In this document: in pieces, positions 45,559 through 55,500 of the stretch
Numbering within the stretch: position 1 is the first letter of the stretch
How the letters are laid out: every line of letters starts with the position of its first letter
DNA from: Hyphomicrobiaceae bacterium
GTDB taxonomy: Bacteria > Pseudomonadota > Alphaproteobacteria > Rhizobiales > Hyphomicrobiaceae
Length of the DNA: 55,874 nt
Assembly: GCA_030655135.1 (NCBI GenBank)
Contig: JAURWC010000024.1
Span: 1-55,874, forward strand
Direction of reading: 5' to 3'
Made by a program: the position numbers and the translations under genes
The notes under the pieces: model-generated
What the model was told of the DNA's origin: nothing
Database searches by the model: none
Seen by the model: only the letters and a program-made list of their open reading frames with translations

Positions 45559-48173
45559 TGCGGGCGCCCGCGTCCTGGCGCGACCGTTTCGCGGCGCTGC
45601 TCGCGCTCGCGACAGTTGCCGCGTTGGGCCTGGCATTTATGGGCGCGACGGGCACGCAGTTCCTGATGCCCGGGCCGCTGACGAGCGCGCACGGCTCGAT
45701 CGAGAAATGCAGCGCGTGCCACACCAAGAGCGGTGAAGGCAAAATGAGCTGGGCTCATGGCCTGGTTGCCGGCGATCCGCGCGCCGACAGCAAGGCCTGC
45801 CTCACATGCCACAAGATGCCGGATACGGCCTTCAATGCGCACGGCGCGTCGGCGGAGGTGCTTGAGAAGAGTACCAAGCGATTGGCGAAGGCCGCCGCCC
45901 AGACGCCGGTGCCGCAATCGGCACGCGCGCAAAACGTTGCGTTCCCGACCCACAATCTGGTCGCCGGCGGCCTGACTTGCGCGACGTGTCACCAGGAGCA
46001 CCAGGGCGCCAATTTCAAACTGAACAAGATCTCGAACGAGCAGTGCCGCTCGTGTCACGCGGTGAAGTTCGACAGCTTCGACGGCAACCATCCGGAGTTC
46101 GAGAATTATCCGTTCAAGACGCGGACGCCGATCATCTTCGATCACGCCGGCCACTTCGGGAAGCATTACCCGGAGGTCGCCAAGAAGGAGCCGGGCAAGC
46201 GGATTCCGGAAACGTGTTCCAGCTGTCACAACAGCCAGGACGACCGGCGGGTCATGGCGGTGGCGCCGTTCGAGAAGACGTGCTCGGGCTGCCATCTCAA
46301 CCAGATCACCGGCAAGGAACGCGCGACCGGCCCGAAAGGCATCGCGTTCCTGGCGCTACCCGGTCTCGATCTGACGACCCTGAAGGCGAAGAACGCGGTC
46401 GTTGGCGAATGGCCTGAGGAGTCCGACGCTGCGCTGACGCCCTTCATGAAGGTGATGATCAGCCGGGACGAGCCGGGGCGCGCGCTGATCAAGACCATCG
46501 ACGGCGTGAACCTGCAGGATCTGAGCAAGGCGAACGACGCCCAGATCAAGGCGGTGACAAAGCTGGCATGGGAGATCAAGAAGCTTTTTCATGCGCTGAT
46601 CGCCGGCAAGGCCTCAGAGGTTCTGGGCGACCTGAATTTGGGCGGTGGGGCCCAGCTGAGCCCGGCGCTTGTTGCCGATTTGACGGCGAGCATCCCGCGC
46701 GACGTGGTGCTTGGCGCGCAGCAGGAATGGCTGCCCAATCTCGGCGCGGAAATTGCCAGCCGCCCGTCCGCGAACGCCGAGACGCAAGGCAATGCGGTTG
46801 ATGCCAAGCCGAAACGTCCGGGGGAGACCGAGCAAGCCCCGGCAGCGGCCAGCCGTCAGGTTGATCCGGCGTCCGCCGCGCCGGCGGCCGGCAACGAAGA
46901 CCGGGCTGCTGACAAGGCTGGCACGGCGGGCGCCAAACCTTCCTCAGGACAGGCGGGCCGTTCTGCCACCGAATTGCCGCCGCCCATGAGAGCCGGCGTC
47001 GGAGATCCTGAGAAGACCGGCGGTGCAGCTTCGGATGACCCGGCCGCAGAAGCGAAGTCTGTTGGCAACGACGACGCGCAGGCGGACCATCCTGGGGAGG
47101 CGGTACCCGAGGGGCGCACGCCTTTGCCGACCGGCACGCCGCGCTCGATCAAGGCGCGCGGCAAGACCAGTAGCGAACCCGGCGACAAGAGCGGCGGCGT
47201 GAACGACGCGGGTGACGGTAAGGCTGCACCCTCCGCCAGCGAACCTGCGAGCAAGAGCGCGGGCGACACCAAGGATGCAGACAAAGCGGCGGAACCCGCG
47301 GCGGCCGGTGGCGACAAAACTGGTTCTGCCGCCGATGCAGAAAAGAGCGCGCCCGCCGCCAAGAGTGGGCCTGGCAAGGCCACCGAACAGACCGACGATC
47401 TGCTGTTTCCCACCGAGGATGAACTCCGCGAACTGAAAACGGGCGTTCCGGCAGTTGCCGGGAAAGGAGGCCCACCGCCTGCAGATCCAACCAAGAAAGG
47501 CGCTCCGTCCGGCACCACGGCGGACGGCGCCGAACCGGCCAAGCCGGACGTGGCTGCGTCGTCCGCTCCCAAGCCGCCGGTTTCGGCGGCACCTGTCGTC
47601 AGCATCGGCAGCGATGTGGATCCGGAGAGCTGGGCCGAGTATGGCGGATGGTACCGGCAGGATTTCGCGATTTTCTACCGGCCCACGGGCCATAAGGACA
47701 AGTTCCTGTACGCGTGGCTCTACCTGGCCGGCCCCCAAGCCGCGAAAGGGGACAAGAGCGCGGCTGGCGCGGTCTTCACATCGCTAACGCACAAAGATGC
47801 CCAGGGGTCGTGCACGAAATGCCATAGCGTCGACGACATTGCCGGCAAGGGTCAGCTGGTCAATTTCTCGCCGCCGGGCGTCAAGAGTAAGCAGGGCCGC
47901 TTCACGAGCTTCATCCACGAGCCGCACTTCGGCATCATGGAAAACCGCGGCTGCCTGACATGCCACAAGCTGGAAAAGGACCGCCCCTATCTGAAGAGCT
48001 ACGAGCAGGGGAATGCGTCGGCCGCCTCGTCTAACTTCGGCGCGGTCAAAAAGGAGCTTTGCCAGACGTGTCATACCAGCGGGATGGCCCGGCAGGACTG
48101 CCTCTTGTGTCACGATTATCATGTCAACGGTGCTGCGACGCCGATCATGAGCACGAAGCTGCCAATCCAATAA
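45558..48173 (+). CDS. Decahaem cytochrome with long disordered linker
   Basis: 871 residues. An N-terminal hydrophobic segment (FAALLALATVAALGLAFMG) may be an uncleaved anchor. Six CxxCH motifs follow (C51, C81, C141, C163, C220, C242), then a helical region to about 400. Residues about 401-680 are a low-complexity linker of Ala, Pro, Lys, Gly, Glu and Asp. The C-terminal module (680-871) begins WAEYGGWYRQDFAIFYRPTGHKDKFLYAWLYLAG and holds four more haem motifs (C752, C799, C835, C848). I do not know this architecture as a named family. The linker could let the tetrahaem module swing across the periplasm. Confidence 0.88.
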   Translation: MRAPASWRDRFAALLALATVAALGLAFMGATGTQFLMPGPLTSAHGSIEKCSACHTKSGEGKMSWAHGLVAGDPRADSKACLTCHKMPDTAFNAHGASAEVLEKSTKRLAKAAAQTPVPQSARAQNVAFPTHNLVAGGLTCATCHQEHQGANFKLNKISNEQCRSCHAVKFDSFDGNHPEFENYPFKTRTPIIFDHAGHFGKHYPEVAKKEPGKRIPETCSSCHNSQDDRRVMAVAPFEKTCSGCHLNQITGKERATGPKGIAFLALPGLDLTTLKAKNAVVGEWPEESDAALTPFMKVMISRDEPGRALIKTIDGVNLQDLSKANDAQIKAVTKLAWEIKKLFHALIAGKASEVLGDLNLGGGAQLSPALVADLTASIPRDVVLGAQQEWLPNLGAEIASRPSANAETQGNAVDAKPKRPGETEQAPAAASRQVDPASAAPAAGNEDRAADKAGTAGAKPSSGQAGRSATELPPPMRAGVGDPEKTGGAASDDPAAEAKSVGNDDAQADHPGEAVPEGRTPLPTGTPRSIKARGKTSSEPGDKSGGVNDAGDGKAAPSASEPASKSAGDTKDADKAAEPAAAGGDKTGSAADAEKSAPAAKSGPGKATEQTDDLLFPTEDELRELKTGVPAVAGKGGPPPADPTKKGAPSGTTADGAEPAKPDVAASSAPKPPVSAAPVVSIGSDVDPESWAEYGGWYRQDFAIFYRPTGHKDKFLYAWLYLAGPQAAKGDKSAAGAVFTSLTHKDAQGSCTKCHSVDDIAGKGQLVNFSPPGVKSKQGRFTSFIHEPHFGIMENRGCLTCHKLEKDRPYLKSYEQGNASAASSNFGAVKKELCQTCHTSGMARQDCLLCHDYHVNGAATPIMSTKLPIQ

Positions 48174-48264
48174 TCATCCGGCGGACCCCACACAAAAAAC
48201 ATGCGTGGGTTGCTAGCGATCTGAAATTCGCACAGCTGCGGCAAGAAAATTGGAGAGCGGGGAC

Positions 48265-48598
48265 CATGACGACCACGCAACGGCCGCCCATTGGACGACA
48301 CGGATGCGTTGGCCCGGATCGTCGGCGCCATAGGTGCCGATAGCGGCATCATTGATTATTTGGCCGACGATGGTTTGCTGCATCTGGCGGCGGCAAGCGA
48401 TCAAGCCTGCAAAGAACAGTCACGCGCTCTTGCCTTCCCGGTATCGAGGAACCGCAATGGGCCGACAGCGCCGGCTATCCCGTTTCTGTTCTGGAATATG
48501 TGCGAATGGGCGTGGCCGCGGCTAAATTTGGCAAGTCGACGCAGCCGGCGGATGACGTGATGGGTTCGATCGTCGCCGAGATTTATCCCTGCAATTGA
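48265..48598 (+). pseudogene. Frameshifted gene remnant, GAF-like
   Basis: Coding-like sequence in three successive frames: MTTTQRPP from ATG 48265 (GGAG upstream), then LDDTDALARIVGAIGADSGIIDYLADDGLLHLAAASD, then PGIEEPQWADSAGYPVSVLEYVRMGVAAAKF to TGA 48596-48598. The first part resembles a GAF-domain start. Two frameshifts (near 48290 and 48425) make it a probable pseudogene. Confidence 0.45.
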
Positions 48599-48614
48599 GG
48601 GTGCGTCGCTGGTG

Positions 48615-49151
48615 TCAACTCGGCGCGTCTAGCATCATCGGCCACTGGGCGGCGATGTATTCGCGAAACCAGACGCTGTAGCTTTCCGGCGCTGCCGCAA
48701 CGCGCCGGCGCACTTCCGCTAGCTCTGCCCATTCGTAGCCGTCGGCCTCGTCCGGGTTGGGGCGGATGGTTCCCGCGTAGATGCCACGGAAGACGTGGAC
48801 GATCTCATGCTCGGTCAAGCCATTGGAGAATTCTGCGCGGTAGGTGATCGTGCCGAGCGCGATCAATGAGCAGGTGAACCCCATCTCCTCGTCGAGCCGC
48901 CGCAGCGCCGCGGCATGGACATCTTCGCCAGGACGGGGGTGCCCGCAGCAGGCGTTGGTCCATAGCCCACCCGAATGATACTTGCCGGCGTGCCGCTTCT
49001 GCAGCAGCAGGCCGCCCGTGTTGTTCCAGATCACCAGCGAGAATGCGCGGTGAAGGCTGCCGGCGCGATGAGCCGCAAGCTTCTCCGCAGTGCCGATGGG
49101 ATTGTCATCAGCATCGACGATGATGACGTGCTCTTCGCTGGCTGACGTCAC
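48615..49151 (-). CDS. idi: Isopentenyl-diphosphate delta-isomerase, type 1
   Basis: Interconverts isopentenyl and dimethylallyl diphosphate, feeding carotenoid, quinone and hopanoid synthesis. 178 residues with a Nudix-like fold. The catalytic Cys is in WTNACCGHPRPGE, the His ligands in HRAFSLVIW and LTEHEIVHVF, and Glu in LRRLDEEMGF. Among alphaproteobacteria a type 1 enzyme is often linked with carotenoid or photosynthesis genes, but none is present here. Confidence 0.93.
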   Translation of the reverse strand: MTSASEEHVIIVDADDNPIGTAEKLAAHRAGSLHRAFSLVIWNNTGGLLLQKRHAGKYHSGGLWTNACCGHPRPGEDVHAAALRRLDEEMGFTCSLIALGTITYRAEFSNGLTEHEIVHVFRGIYAGTIRPNPDEADGYEWAELAEVRRRVAAAPESYSVWFREYIAAQWPMMLDAPS

Positions 49152-49410
49152 CGGCGATCCTTCCTATGCTGGCGCACCAAACAGATGATCCAGCATAAGG
49201 CCTTTCACCTTGGTTGCGTCAACCGGTCCGTCCGGGACGAGATGCGGGGCCGAACTGATACCTGGTGCTGCCATCGGCCTCGCTGCCGATCCGGCTACGC
49301 GCCAATGCGCTCGCGGTCTACGGCGAGAGCGGCCAGAGGAGCGAAGCCGACTGGACGAACGCTGGCGCGACGCCGAAGCAGCGCAACGTGGCCGGTTGTG
49401 TCACGCGTCG

Positions 49411-49683
49411 CTAGCGCTTGCCGAGCCGGCCGAAGACGGCACGCGAGCCAATTCTTGCGAGGGTCACAACGCCGGTTGGATCTGCGCGACCGTGCCTTCG
49501 CATGACGTCAGCTTCACGGTCCAAGTCACTCTGGTGGCTCGCGTAGACGGCTTGAAGCTCAGACGGCTCTAGACCCGAACGGCCTGCAAGGTCTTCAAGC
49601 CGGTCGCGCGTGACTTTGTACGGACCGTTCTTGGTTTTGGCCGATAGGCCCGAGGAATCGATGAACATTTTGCTTTGCGCCAT
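49411..49683 (-). CDS. Small hypothetical protein
   Basis: 90 residues, charged and probably helical (RDRLEDLAGRSGLEPSELQAVYASHQSDLDREADVM). No family is recognised and the ribosome site is weak; ATG 49668 is an alternative. Open frames on the other strand lack such regular composition. The flanking stretches (49152-49410 and 49684-49907) show nothing supportable. Confidence 0.4.
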   Translation of the reverse strand: MAQSKMFIDSSGLSAKTKNGPYKVTRDRLEDLAGRSGLEPSELQAVYASHQSDLDREADVMRRHGRADPTGVVTLARIGSRAVFGRLGKR

Positions 49684-49907
49684 TAAGGATCATAGCACGG
49701 CGTTAGCTGATCCCCGCCTCATAAGGACGCGTGGTCGCGAATAGTCGCCCGTTCCTGGCCTATTCGTGCTAAAGGTTGCTTAGCGGCGGCAATTAAGAGC
49801 GCGCCTTCGCCTGAGAGCACCGCACGGGCTCCCGCCAAAGCTGCAGTCGTCAGCCATACAAACGAATTTTCCGAACCGAGTGCGTGCGGCATCGCGAAGG
49901 GATTTTT

Positions 49908-50138
49908 GTGACCACACGACTCGTGATGATGTTGCTGGCCGGTGCAACACTGCCGTCTGCGCAGTTGCTAGCCGCCGACACCGCCCCAGAATCAAGTACT
50001 GCGCCCCAGATCGCTGGGCCCGCGCGATTGACGAAGGTGCAGGACCTCGAGAACTGCATGGCTTTGTGGGACCCGACGACGCACATCACGAAGAGCCACT
50101 GGAAAACGATCTGCAAAAGACTTCGTAGCGGCGATTAG
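49908..50138 (+). CDS. Small exported protein with CMALWDPTTH motif
   Basis: 76 residues from GTG 49908 (GAAGGGA upstream). Signal peptide TTRLVMMLLAGATLPSAQLLAA, then the conserved end LENCMALWDPTTHITKSHWKTICKRL with two Cys that could form a disulphide. I recall the same C-terminal pattern in small rhizobial proteins. Function unknown. Confidence 0.65.
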   Translation: MTTRLVMMLLAGATLPSAQLLAADTAPESSTAPQIAGPARLTKVQDLENCMALWDPTTHITKSHWKTICKRLRSGD

Positions 50139-50208
50139 AACCGCCGCTGACAAATCATCGGTCGTTGATACTCGCATTTCTTTAGTTTGATGGAGCTTGG
50201 CTCAGCCA

Positions 50209-50466
50209 ATGACAGAATCATCGAAAGCTGCTGGTTGGGTGGTTCAATTCTCCTTCCCGCAGCCGGTTACAAACAAGTTCGGTGCAGGTCCGCCGAAGGT
50301 GGAGTTTTACAACGTGGCGATCGAAGCGCCTGCCAAGGCGATCGACGCTGCAATCGCCAAGCGCGCTTCGACGCAGGAAGACACTGAGACGTTTGTGGTG
50401 CGGCCGCTTTCAAGCAAAGAGGTCGAATTCTTGAAACTTGGCCGCGACGAGATCAGGGCGGCTTAA
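50209..50466 (+). CDS. Small hypothetical protein
   Basis: 85 residues from ATG 50209. Contains WVVQFSFPQPVTNKFGAGPPKVEFYNVAIEAPAKAIDAAI and VVRPLSSKEVEFLKLGRDEI; a compact alpha/beta fold is likely. Not recognised. It opens a run of three small same-strand genes. Confidence 0.5.
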   Translation: MTESSKAAGWVVQFSFPQPVTNKFGAGPPKVEFYNVAIEAPAKAIDAAIAKRASTQEDTETFVVRPLSSKEVEFLKLGRDEIRAA

Positions 50467-50543
50467 GCAGCCATCGCTGATGGGATCGCGCCGCTTCGCG
50501 ATGCGACGACCGAGAATGCCATCTACTGTCCAACGGAGACACT

Positions 50544-50771
50544 ATGCCATTCGTCCAACGCCCAGAGGGTTTCAGCAGCGAGACCTTAGCGCTCCTTGAT
50601 TCAGCGATCATGGGGTTATGGCTGGATCACGCCGCCGGCATCGTCAAGGCCGAGAAGATCGCGCTGGAATCATCGCCTGTGCCCGCAATTCCCGGGCGGG
50701 GCACACTGCTTGTCTATCGGGCGCGAACACGTCGCGCTGTAACTGAAAATCTGGAGGTTCGCATATGCTAG
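50544..50771 (+). CDS. Small hypothetical protein
   Basis: 75 residues. The start MPFVQRPEGFSSETLALLDSAIMGLWLDH is helical; the end is basic (YRARTRRAVTENLEVRIC). It overlaps the following gene by seven bases, suggesting co-translation. No family is recognised. Confidence 0.45.
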   Translation: MPFVQRPEGFSSETLALLDSAIMGLWLDHAAGIVKAEKIALESSPVPAIPGRGTLLVYRARTRRAVTENLEVRIC

Positions 50772-50968
50772 CACACAAATTCAAAGCCGGTCAGAAGGTG
50801 AGTTACGAGACGCCGAAGGGTTTGCTGCAGGGAAGTGCGTCCTACAAGGTGGAACGCCTTATGCCGATCGAGAACGGCGAACTGAAATATCGCATCAAGT
50901 CGCCATCCGAGAGCTTCGAACGCATGGCGAAGGAAAGCGAACTTATTCCGATTACTGAAGCTGCGTAG
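50765..50968 (+). CDS. Small conserved hypothetical protein
   Basis: 67 residues with the pattern HKFKAGQKVSYETPKGLLQGSASYKVERLMPIENGELKYRIKSPSESFERMAKESEL, a small beta-barrel-like (KOW/SH3-type) composition. I recall close relatives in many rhizobia, always uncharacterised. GGAGG precedes the ATG at 50765. Confidence 0.65.
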   Translation: MLAHKFKAGQKVSYETPKGLLQGSASYKVERLMPIENGELKYRIKSPSESFERMAKESELIPITEAA

Positions 50969-50992
50969 CGGGGGGCCGGTTCGACCGATCGC

Positions 50993-51811
50993 TTAAGTGA
51001 TCTCGTCGGTCCAAACCCGGAACGACGCCAGATTGTTCGGCCCGAAAGTCGTCGTGATGGCGACGTCTGCCGCGTCGCGGCCGCGTGCGATCAAAACCCG
51101 TCCAATCCGGGGCACATTGTTTCTCGGATCGAACGTGTGCCACTGCCCACCGAGATAGGCTTCGAACCAAGCCGCAAAGTCTCCAGGCGGGTAGGGCGGA
51201 GGCGTGCCGATGTCGCCGAGATAGCCGGTGCAATAACGTGCGGGGATGTTCAAAGCCCGGCAGAAGGCGATGGCCAGATGCGCGTAGTCGCGGCAGACGC
51301 CTTGCTGCTCGGCGTAGGCTTCCGACGAACTGCGGGTCGCGCGGGCATGCTGGTAGTTGAAGACGATGTGCTGATGCACGAAGTCGCAGATTGCCTGGAC
51401 GCGCGCCCATCCCGTGGCTCGCCCGCCGAATAACGACCACGCCAGATCGAGCATTTGGTCGCTGTCACAAAACCGGCTGGCAAGCAGAAAGACGATCGCT
51501 TCTTCGGGCAGCCGCTCGACGGCAATCTGTTCGGCATGGGCCGTGATTGGGTCAGGCTGGCCGGAGTCCATGACGACGGTATCTGCCGTGAGACGCATCG
51601 GTCCTGCGGGCGCTACGAGGCGCGTGCACCAATTGCCGAACCCGTCGCGATATCCCGAAACAGCGGTTGACGGCGATATGATCACGTGGTCGGGCGAGAG
51701 CAGATCGGAAACACGCGTGTGATGCACGTTCAGCATCAAGATCATCGGGGTAGGTTGAGGACACTCGTAATTCAGCTCGTAGCCGATACGCAGTTTCATT
51801 CCGGCTCTCAT
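50993..51811 (-). CDS. Transglutaminase-like cysteine peptidase family protein
   Basis: 272 residues. The C-terminal transglutaminase-like domain has the catalytic triad: Cys in EQQGVCRDYAHLAIAFCRALNIPAR, His in GGQWHTFDPRN, and the Asp of the same block. The N-terminal half is a beta-rich domain usual in this bacterial group (YECPQPTPMILMLNVH). No signal peptide, so cytoplasmic. The substrate is unknown. Confidence 0.88.
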   Translation of the reverse strand: MRAGMKLRIGYELNYECPQPTPMILMLNVHHTRVSDLLSPDHVIISPSTAVSGYRDGFGNWCTRLVAPAGPMRLTADTVVMDSGQPDPITAHAEQIAVERLPEEAIVFLLASRFCDSDQMLDLAWSLFGGRATGWARVQAICDFVHQHIVFNYQHARATRSSSEAYAEQQGVCRDYAHLAIAFCRALNIPARYCTGYLGDIGTPPPYPPGDFAAWFEAYLGGQWHTFDPRNNVPRIGRVLIARGRDAADVAITTTFGPNNLASFRVWTDEIT

Positions 51812-51867
51812 ATTCTAATGATGAAGGGCGCCGTCTCAACGGCGGCCTTTACGCAGCTAGGTCCGGC

Positions 51868-52116
51868 TCAGACCGGCAGACGCGGATCGTCCAGAACCAT
51901 CGTGTATGTATAATTCTGCGACCGCGAACGGTCCTGCTGTAGATGCTGCTTGTCGAGCTTGAGCACGTAGGTCGGCATCTCGCCGGCAGGCGTCGTGGCC
52001 CAATCGGTGACGGCGTAGGGCTCGTCATCCAGGAAGATCATGTCGATCGAGAACTTGATCGGCTGCAGGTCGGTTCTGCGGAAAGGAATAGCCACCTTAC
52101 AAAGGCTCATTTTCAA
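51868..52116 (-). CDS. Small hypothetical protein
   Basis: 82 residues with FSIDMIFLDDEPYAVTDWATTPAGEMPTYVLKLDKQHL, a beta-rich pattern, and YTYTMVLDDPRLPV at the end. Not recognised. It lies upstream of the transglutaminase gene on the same strand, 56 bases away, and may be co-transcribed. Confidence 0.55.
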   Translation of the reverse strand: MKMSLCKVAIPFRRTDLQPIKFSIDMIFLDDEPYAVTDWATTPAGEMPTYVLKLDKQHLQQDRSRSQNYTYTMVLDDPRLPV

Positions 52117-52540
52117 GCTCCAGATCGTTGCGAAGTGAACGTCGCCGAAAGTGGTCGATCAGAGCACGCGTTAGATAAGTGCCAATCGATCAGCTGGCAC
52201 AAGATCGTTCGACAATTCGCGAGAACGCACCTTGAGCATGGACATCGCTACTGCGAAGTCCTGGCCGGGCACCGGATACCGACACCAAACGTCAGTTCTT
52301 CTAACACGAGGGCTGCTGACGCCCTAAGCAATTCTTAGAACGTATGCCCCGGCCACCGTTGCGAACCGTCCGCGTGCGGTCGCCAGGTGGGGGTTGCCCG
52401 TCAAGAGTGTTGGCAGTCACGACAGTCCGCAGCCGCCATCTGCTAATGCGCAGTTCACGGGTTCTGCACGCAAAGCATCGCCGTTACCCCGGCTCGCTGC
52501 CGAGGCCGTTCGGTGCGCACCCGCGTGCGAACCCGCATGA
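52117..52540. other. Intergenic region, nothing recognised
   Basis: Between the start of a leftward small gene and the stop of the RTX gene. Short open frames here have no domain, signal or ribosome site. No clear terminator was found for the RTX gene. Confidence 0.45.
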
Positions 52541-55500
52541 CTACCAGCGGATCTGCTCGAGTTCGGAGAAGTTTACGCGCGTGCCGTCGCTGTTTTCGAT
52601 GTAACCAGCTGCGTCTTGCGAGAGATCCAGGCTATCAGCGTTGGTACCGGTGATCTGGCCCGTCGTCAGCACCATCGTCCAATCGCCGGGGAAGCTGCCG
52701 TTGGCGTAGGAGGCGCCCGAGGAGTCGCGCAGCTCCAGGGCGTCGAGCCATCCACCACCAGCGCCACCGCTGATGGTATCGGTTCCGTGTCCGGCGTTCA
52801 TGATAAAGAGATCCGATCCCGCGTCACCGTAAAGCGTGTCGTTGCCGACGCCGCCGGTCAGCGTATCGTTGCCCGCCCCGCCGCGCAGCGTATCGATGCC
52901 GGCGCCGCCGAACAGCATGTTTGCCCCGGCATCGCCGGTGAGCGTGTCGTTGAAGGCCGAGCCGTTGATGTTCTCGAAGTTCGAAAACACGTCGCCTGTT
53001 GCGTGGCCGCCAGAAGCCGCACCCGTGCCGAGGTTGATCGTGACGCCGGCATTGGAGGCCGCGTAGTCGAGCGTGTCGTTGCCAAGCCCGCCGTTCATCG
53101 TATCGGCGCCGGCACCACCGGCAATGATGTTATCGCCTGCGTCGCCGGTCAACGTGTCGTTGAAGCTCGAGCCCGTCAGATTTTCCACGCCGAAGTACGT
53201 ATCGCCCGTGGCCTCACCGGCGGTGCCACCCGTCGCGAGATTTGCGGTGACGGCCGCCGCGGCGCCAGCATAGCTCGCGGTATCGTTGCCCACACCGCCG
53301 TCGATGATGTCCGCACCGCCGCCGCCGATTAGTATATCGTTGCCGTAGCCGCCGTAGAGCGCATTGACTGTAGCATTGCCCGTGATGGTGTCATTGTAGT
53401 CGGAGCCAATGACGTTTTCGATGTTGCTGTACGTGTCCCCCCAGGCGTCCCCGCCAGTGCCCACGCCGGTTCTCAGGTTGACGTTGACGGCCGACGAGGA
53501 GTGCGCGTAGCTCGCAGCGTCGATCCCGTCGCCGCCATCCAGCGCGTCGGCGCCGAAGCCGCCCTCGAGGATGTTGTTGCCGGCATTGCCCGTCAGGGTA
53601 TCGCCGTACATTGAGCCGATCAGGTGCTCGATGTTGGCGAAGGTATCTCCCGCCGCATGGCCGCCGGTGGCGACGCCTGTCAGCAGGTTCACGCTGACCG
53701 CGGCATTCGACGTAGCGTAGCTCGCCGCGTCGTCGAGGCCATTGCCGCCATCCAAAGCGTCTGCACCCGCGCCGCCGATCAAGGTGTCGGCACCCCAATC
53801 GCCAAACAGCGTATCGTTGCCGGCGCCGCCCGAGAGAACGTTGTTTTTAGTGGTGCCCCTGAGCGTGTCGTTATGGTCTGATCCCGTCAGGTTTTCGACG
53901 CTTCTGAACGTGTCGCCTGCTGCATCGCCGCCGCTGCCGGTGTTGTTGCCGAGGTCCACGCTGACCGCAGCCGTAGACGTGGCGTAGCTTGCCGTATCCC
54001 GGCCGGTCCCGCCTTCCAGAACGTCGGCCCCGGTGCCGCCAATTAGCGTGTCATCGCCCGCGCCGCCCTGCAGCGTGTCGGTGCCACCCATCCCATAGAT
54101 GGTGTCCGCGTCGCCCGCGCCAACGATTGTCTCGTTCAAGGATGTTCCGAAACCAAACCCGTTGGCGATATTGGTTACGCTCAGTTGCAAGTCTTGGCTT
54201 GTGGAGTTGCCGCTATCTGGCGGAATGAACAGGCGCACGTTGTCGATCAAGGCGCCACTGCCGTCGCCACCCTCGGATGCCGGTTCGCGGATCGTCAGCC
54301 GATCGGCGCCGCCAGTGCCCACGACTTCGAAGGACGCCTGGCTCCAGTCTTGTCCGGGGGATATGGTCCCGACAACGACCCCATTCCACAGTATTTCGAC
54401 GTGACTGGTGCTGGACGTGATGTGCTCGTTGCGCAGCATCGTGTCGACTGCCACCTCATATTTTTGGCCGGCGGCGGTCTGGACGTCCTGGAAGACGCCG
54501 TCGGTTGCAGTCTGGGCATCGAGATCAATGAATTGCGTGCCGTGCGTCGCAGTGCCGTTGACGCCATGCTGCAGTTCGAGCTTGCCTCCGGCGATGGCGG
54601 TCCATCCGACCGTCGATGATCGCACACTGAAATTACCCGCGGCGACCTGGTCGGCCTCGAACGATCCATTGATCAGCATGTTGGCGCCGGCGCCCGTCGT
54701 TGAGGCATGCACGACGACGTCATAAATATTGTTGCGGCCAGCGTCTTGCGCGCTTTCGTAGTCGGCATTGGCCTTGAAGCTGATCGCGCCGGTATTTTCG
54801 TCGATGTTGAACAACGCCGCATCCGTGCCCGTCAGCGAATACTTGACGGGTGCTGCACTCTCGTTGTTCGACGTCACGGTGTAGACCGTGCCGGCCGTAT
54901 TCTCCGCGACGAGCACGCTATCCGGCGAGGTAATCGATGTACCGGTTGTCACGTTTGTCACGGTGATGGCCACGTCCTTCGTGGCCGTGGTCGTGCCGTC
55001 AGACGCCGTGACCTTGACATCGTAGATGTTATTGCCACCGGCGTCGGCCGGGCTCTCGTAGTTAGGAGCACCCTTGAACGAGACGGCGCCCGTCGTCGCG
55101 TTGATGTTGAACAGCGCCGCGTCGGTGCCGGACAGCGAATACGTCAGCGTGGTGCCGGCGTCCGGGTCAGTTGCCGTCGCGGTGTAAACCGTGCCGGCCG
55201 TGTTTTCGGCCACGGAGACCGCCGCAGCCGACGTGACCGTCGGGCCTTCGTTGGTATTGGTGACGGTGATGGCCACGTCCTGTGTCGTCGCGGTCGTTCC
55301 GTCCGAGGCCGTGACCTTTACGTCATAGATGTTATTGCCGCCGGCGTCGGCCGGGTTCTCGTAGTTCGGAGCGCCCTTGAAGGAGACGGCACCCGTGGTG
55401 GCGTCGATGTTGAACAACGCGGCGTCTGCGCCCGAGAGCGAGTACGTCAGCGTCGTGCCGGCGTCCGGATCAGTCGCCGTCGCTGTGTAGACGGTGCCGG

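Noticed and set aside
45558-48173. Two separate cytochrome genes
   Set aside because: The frame is open throughout and the linker is compositionally consistent, with no internal stop, start or ribosome site.
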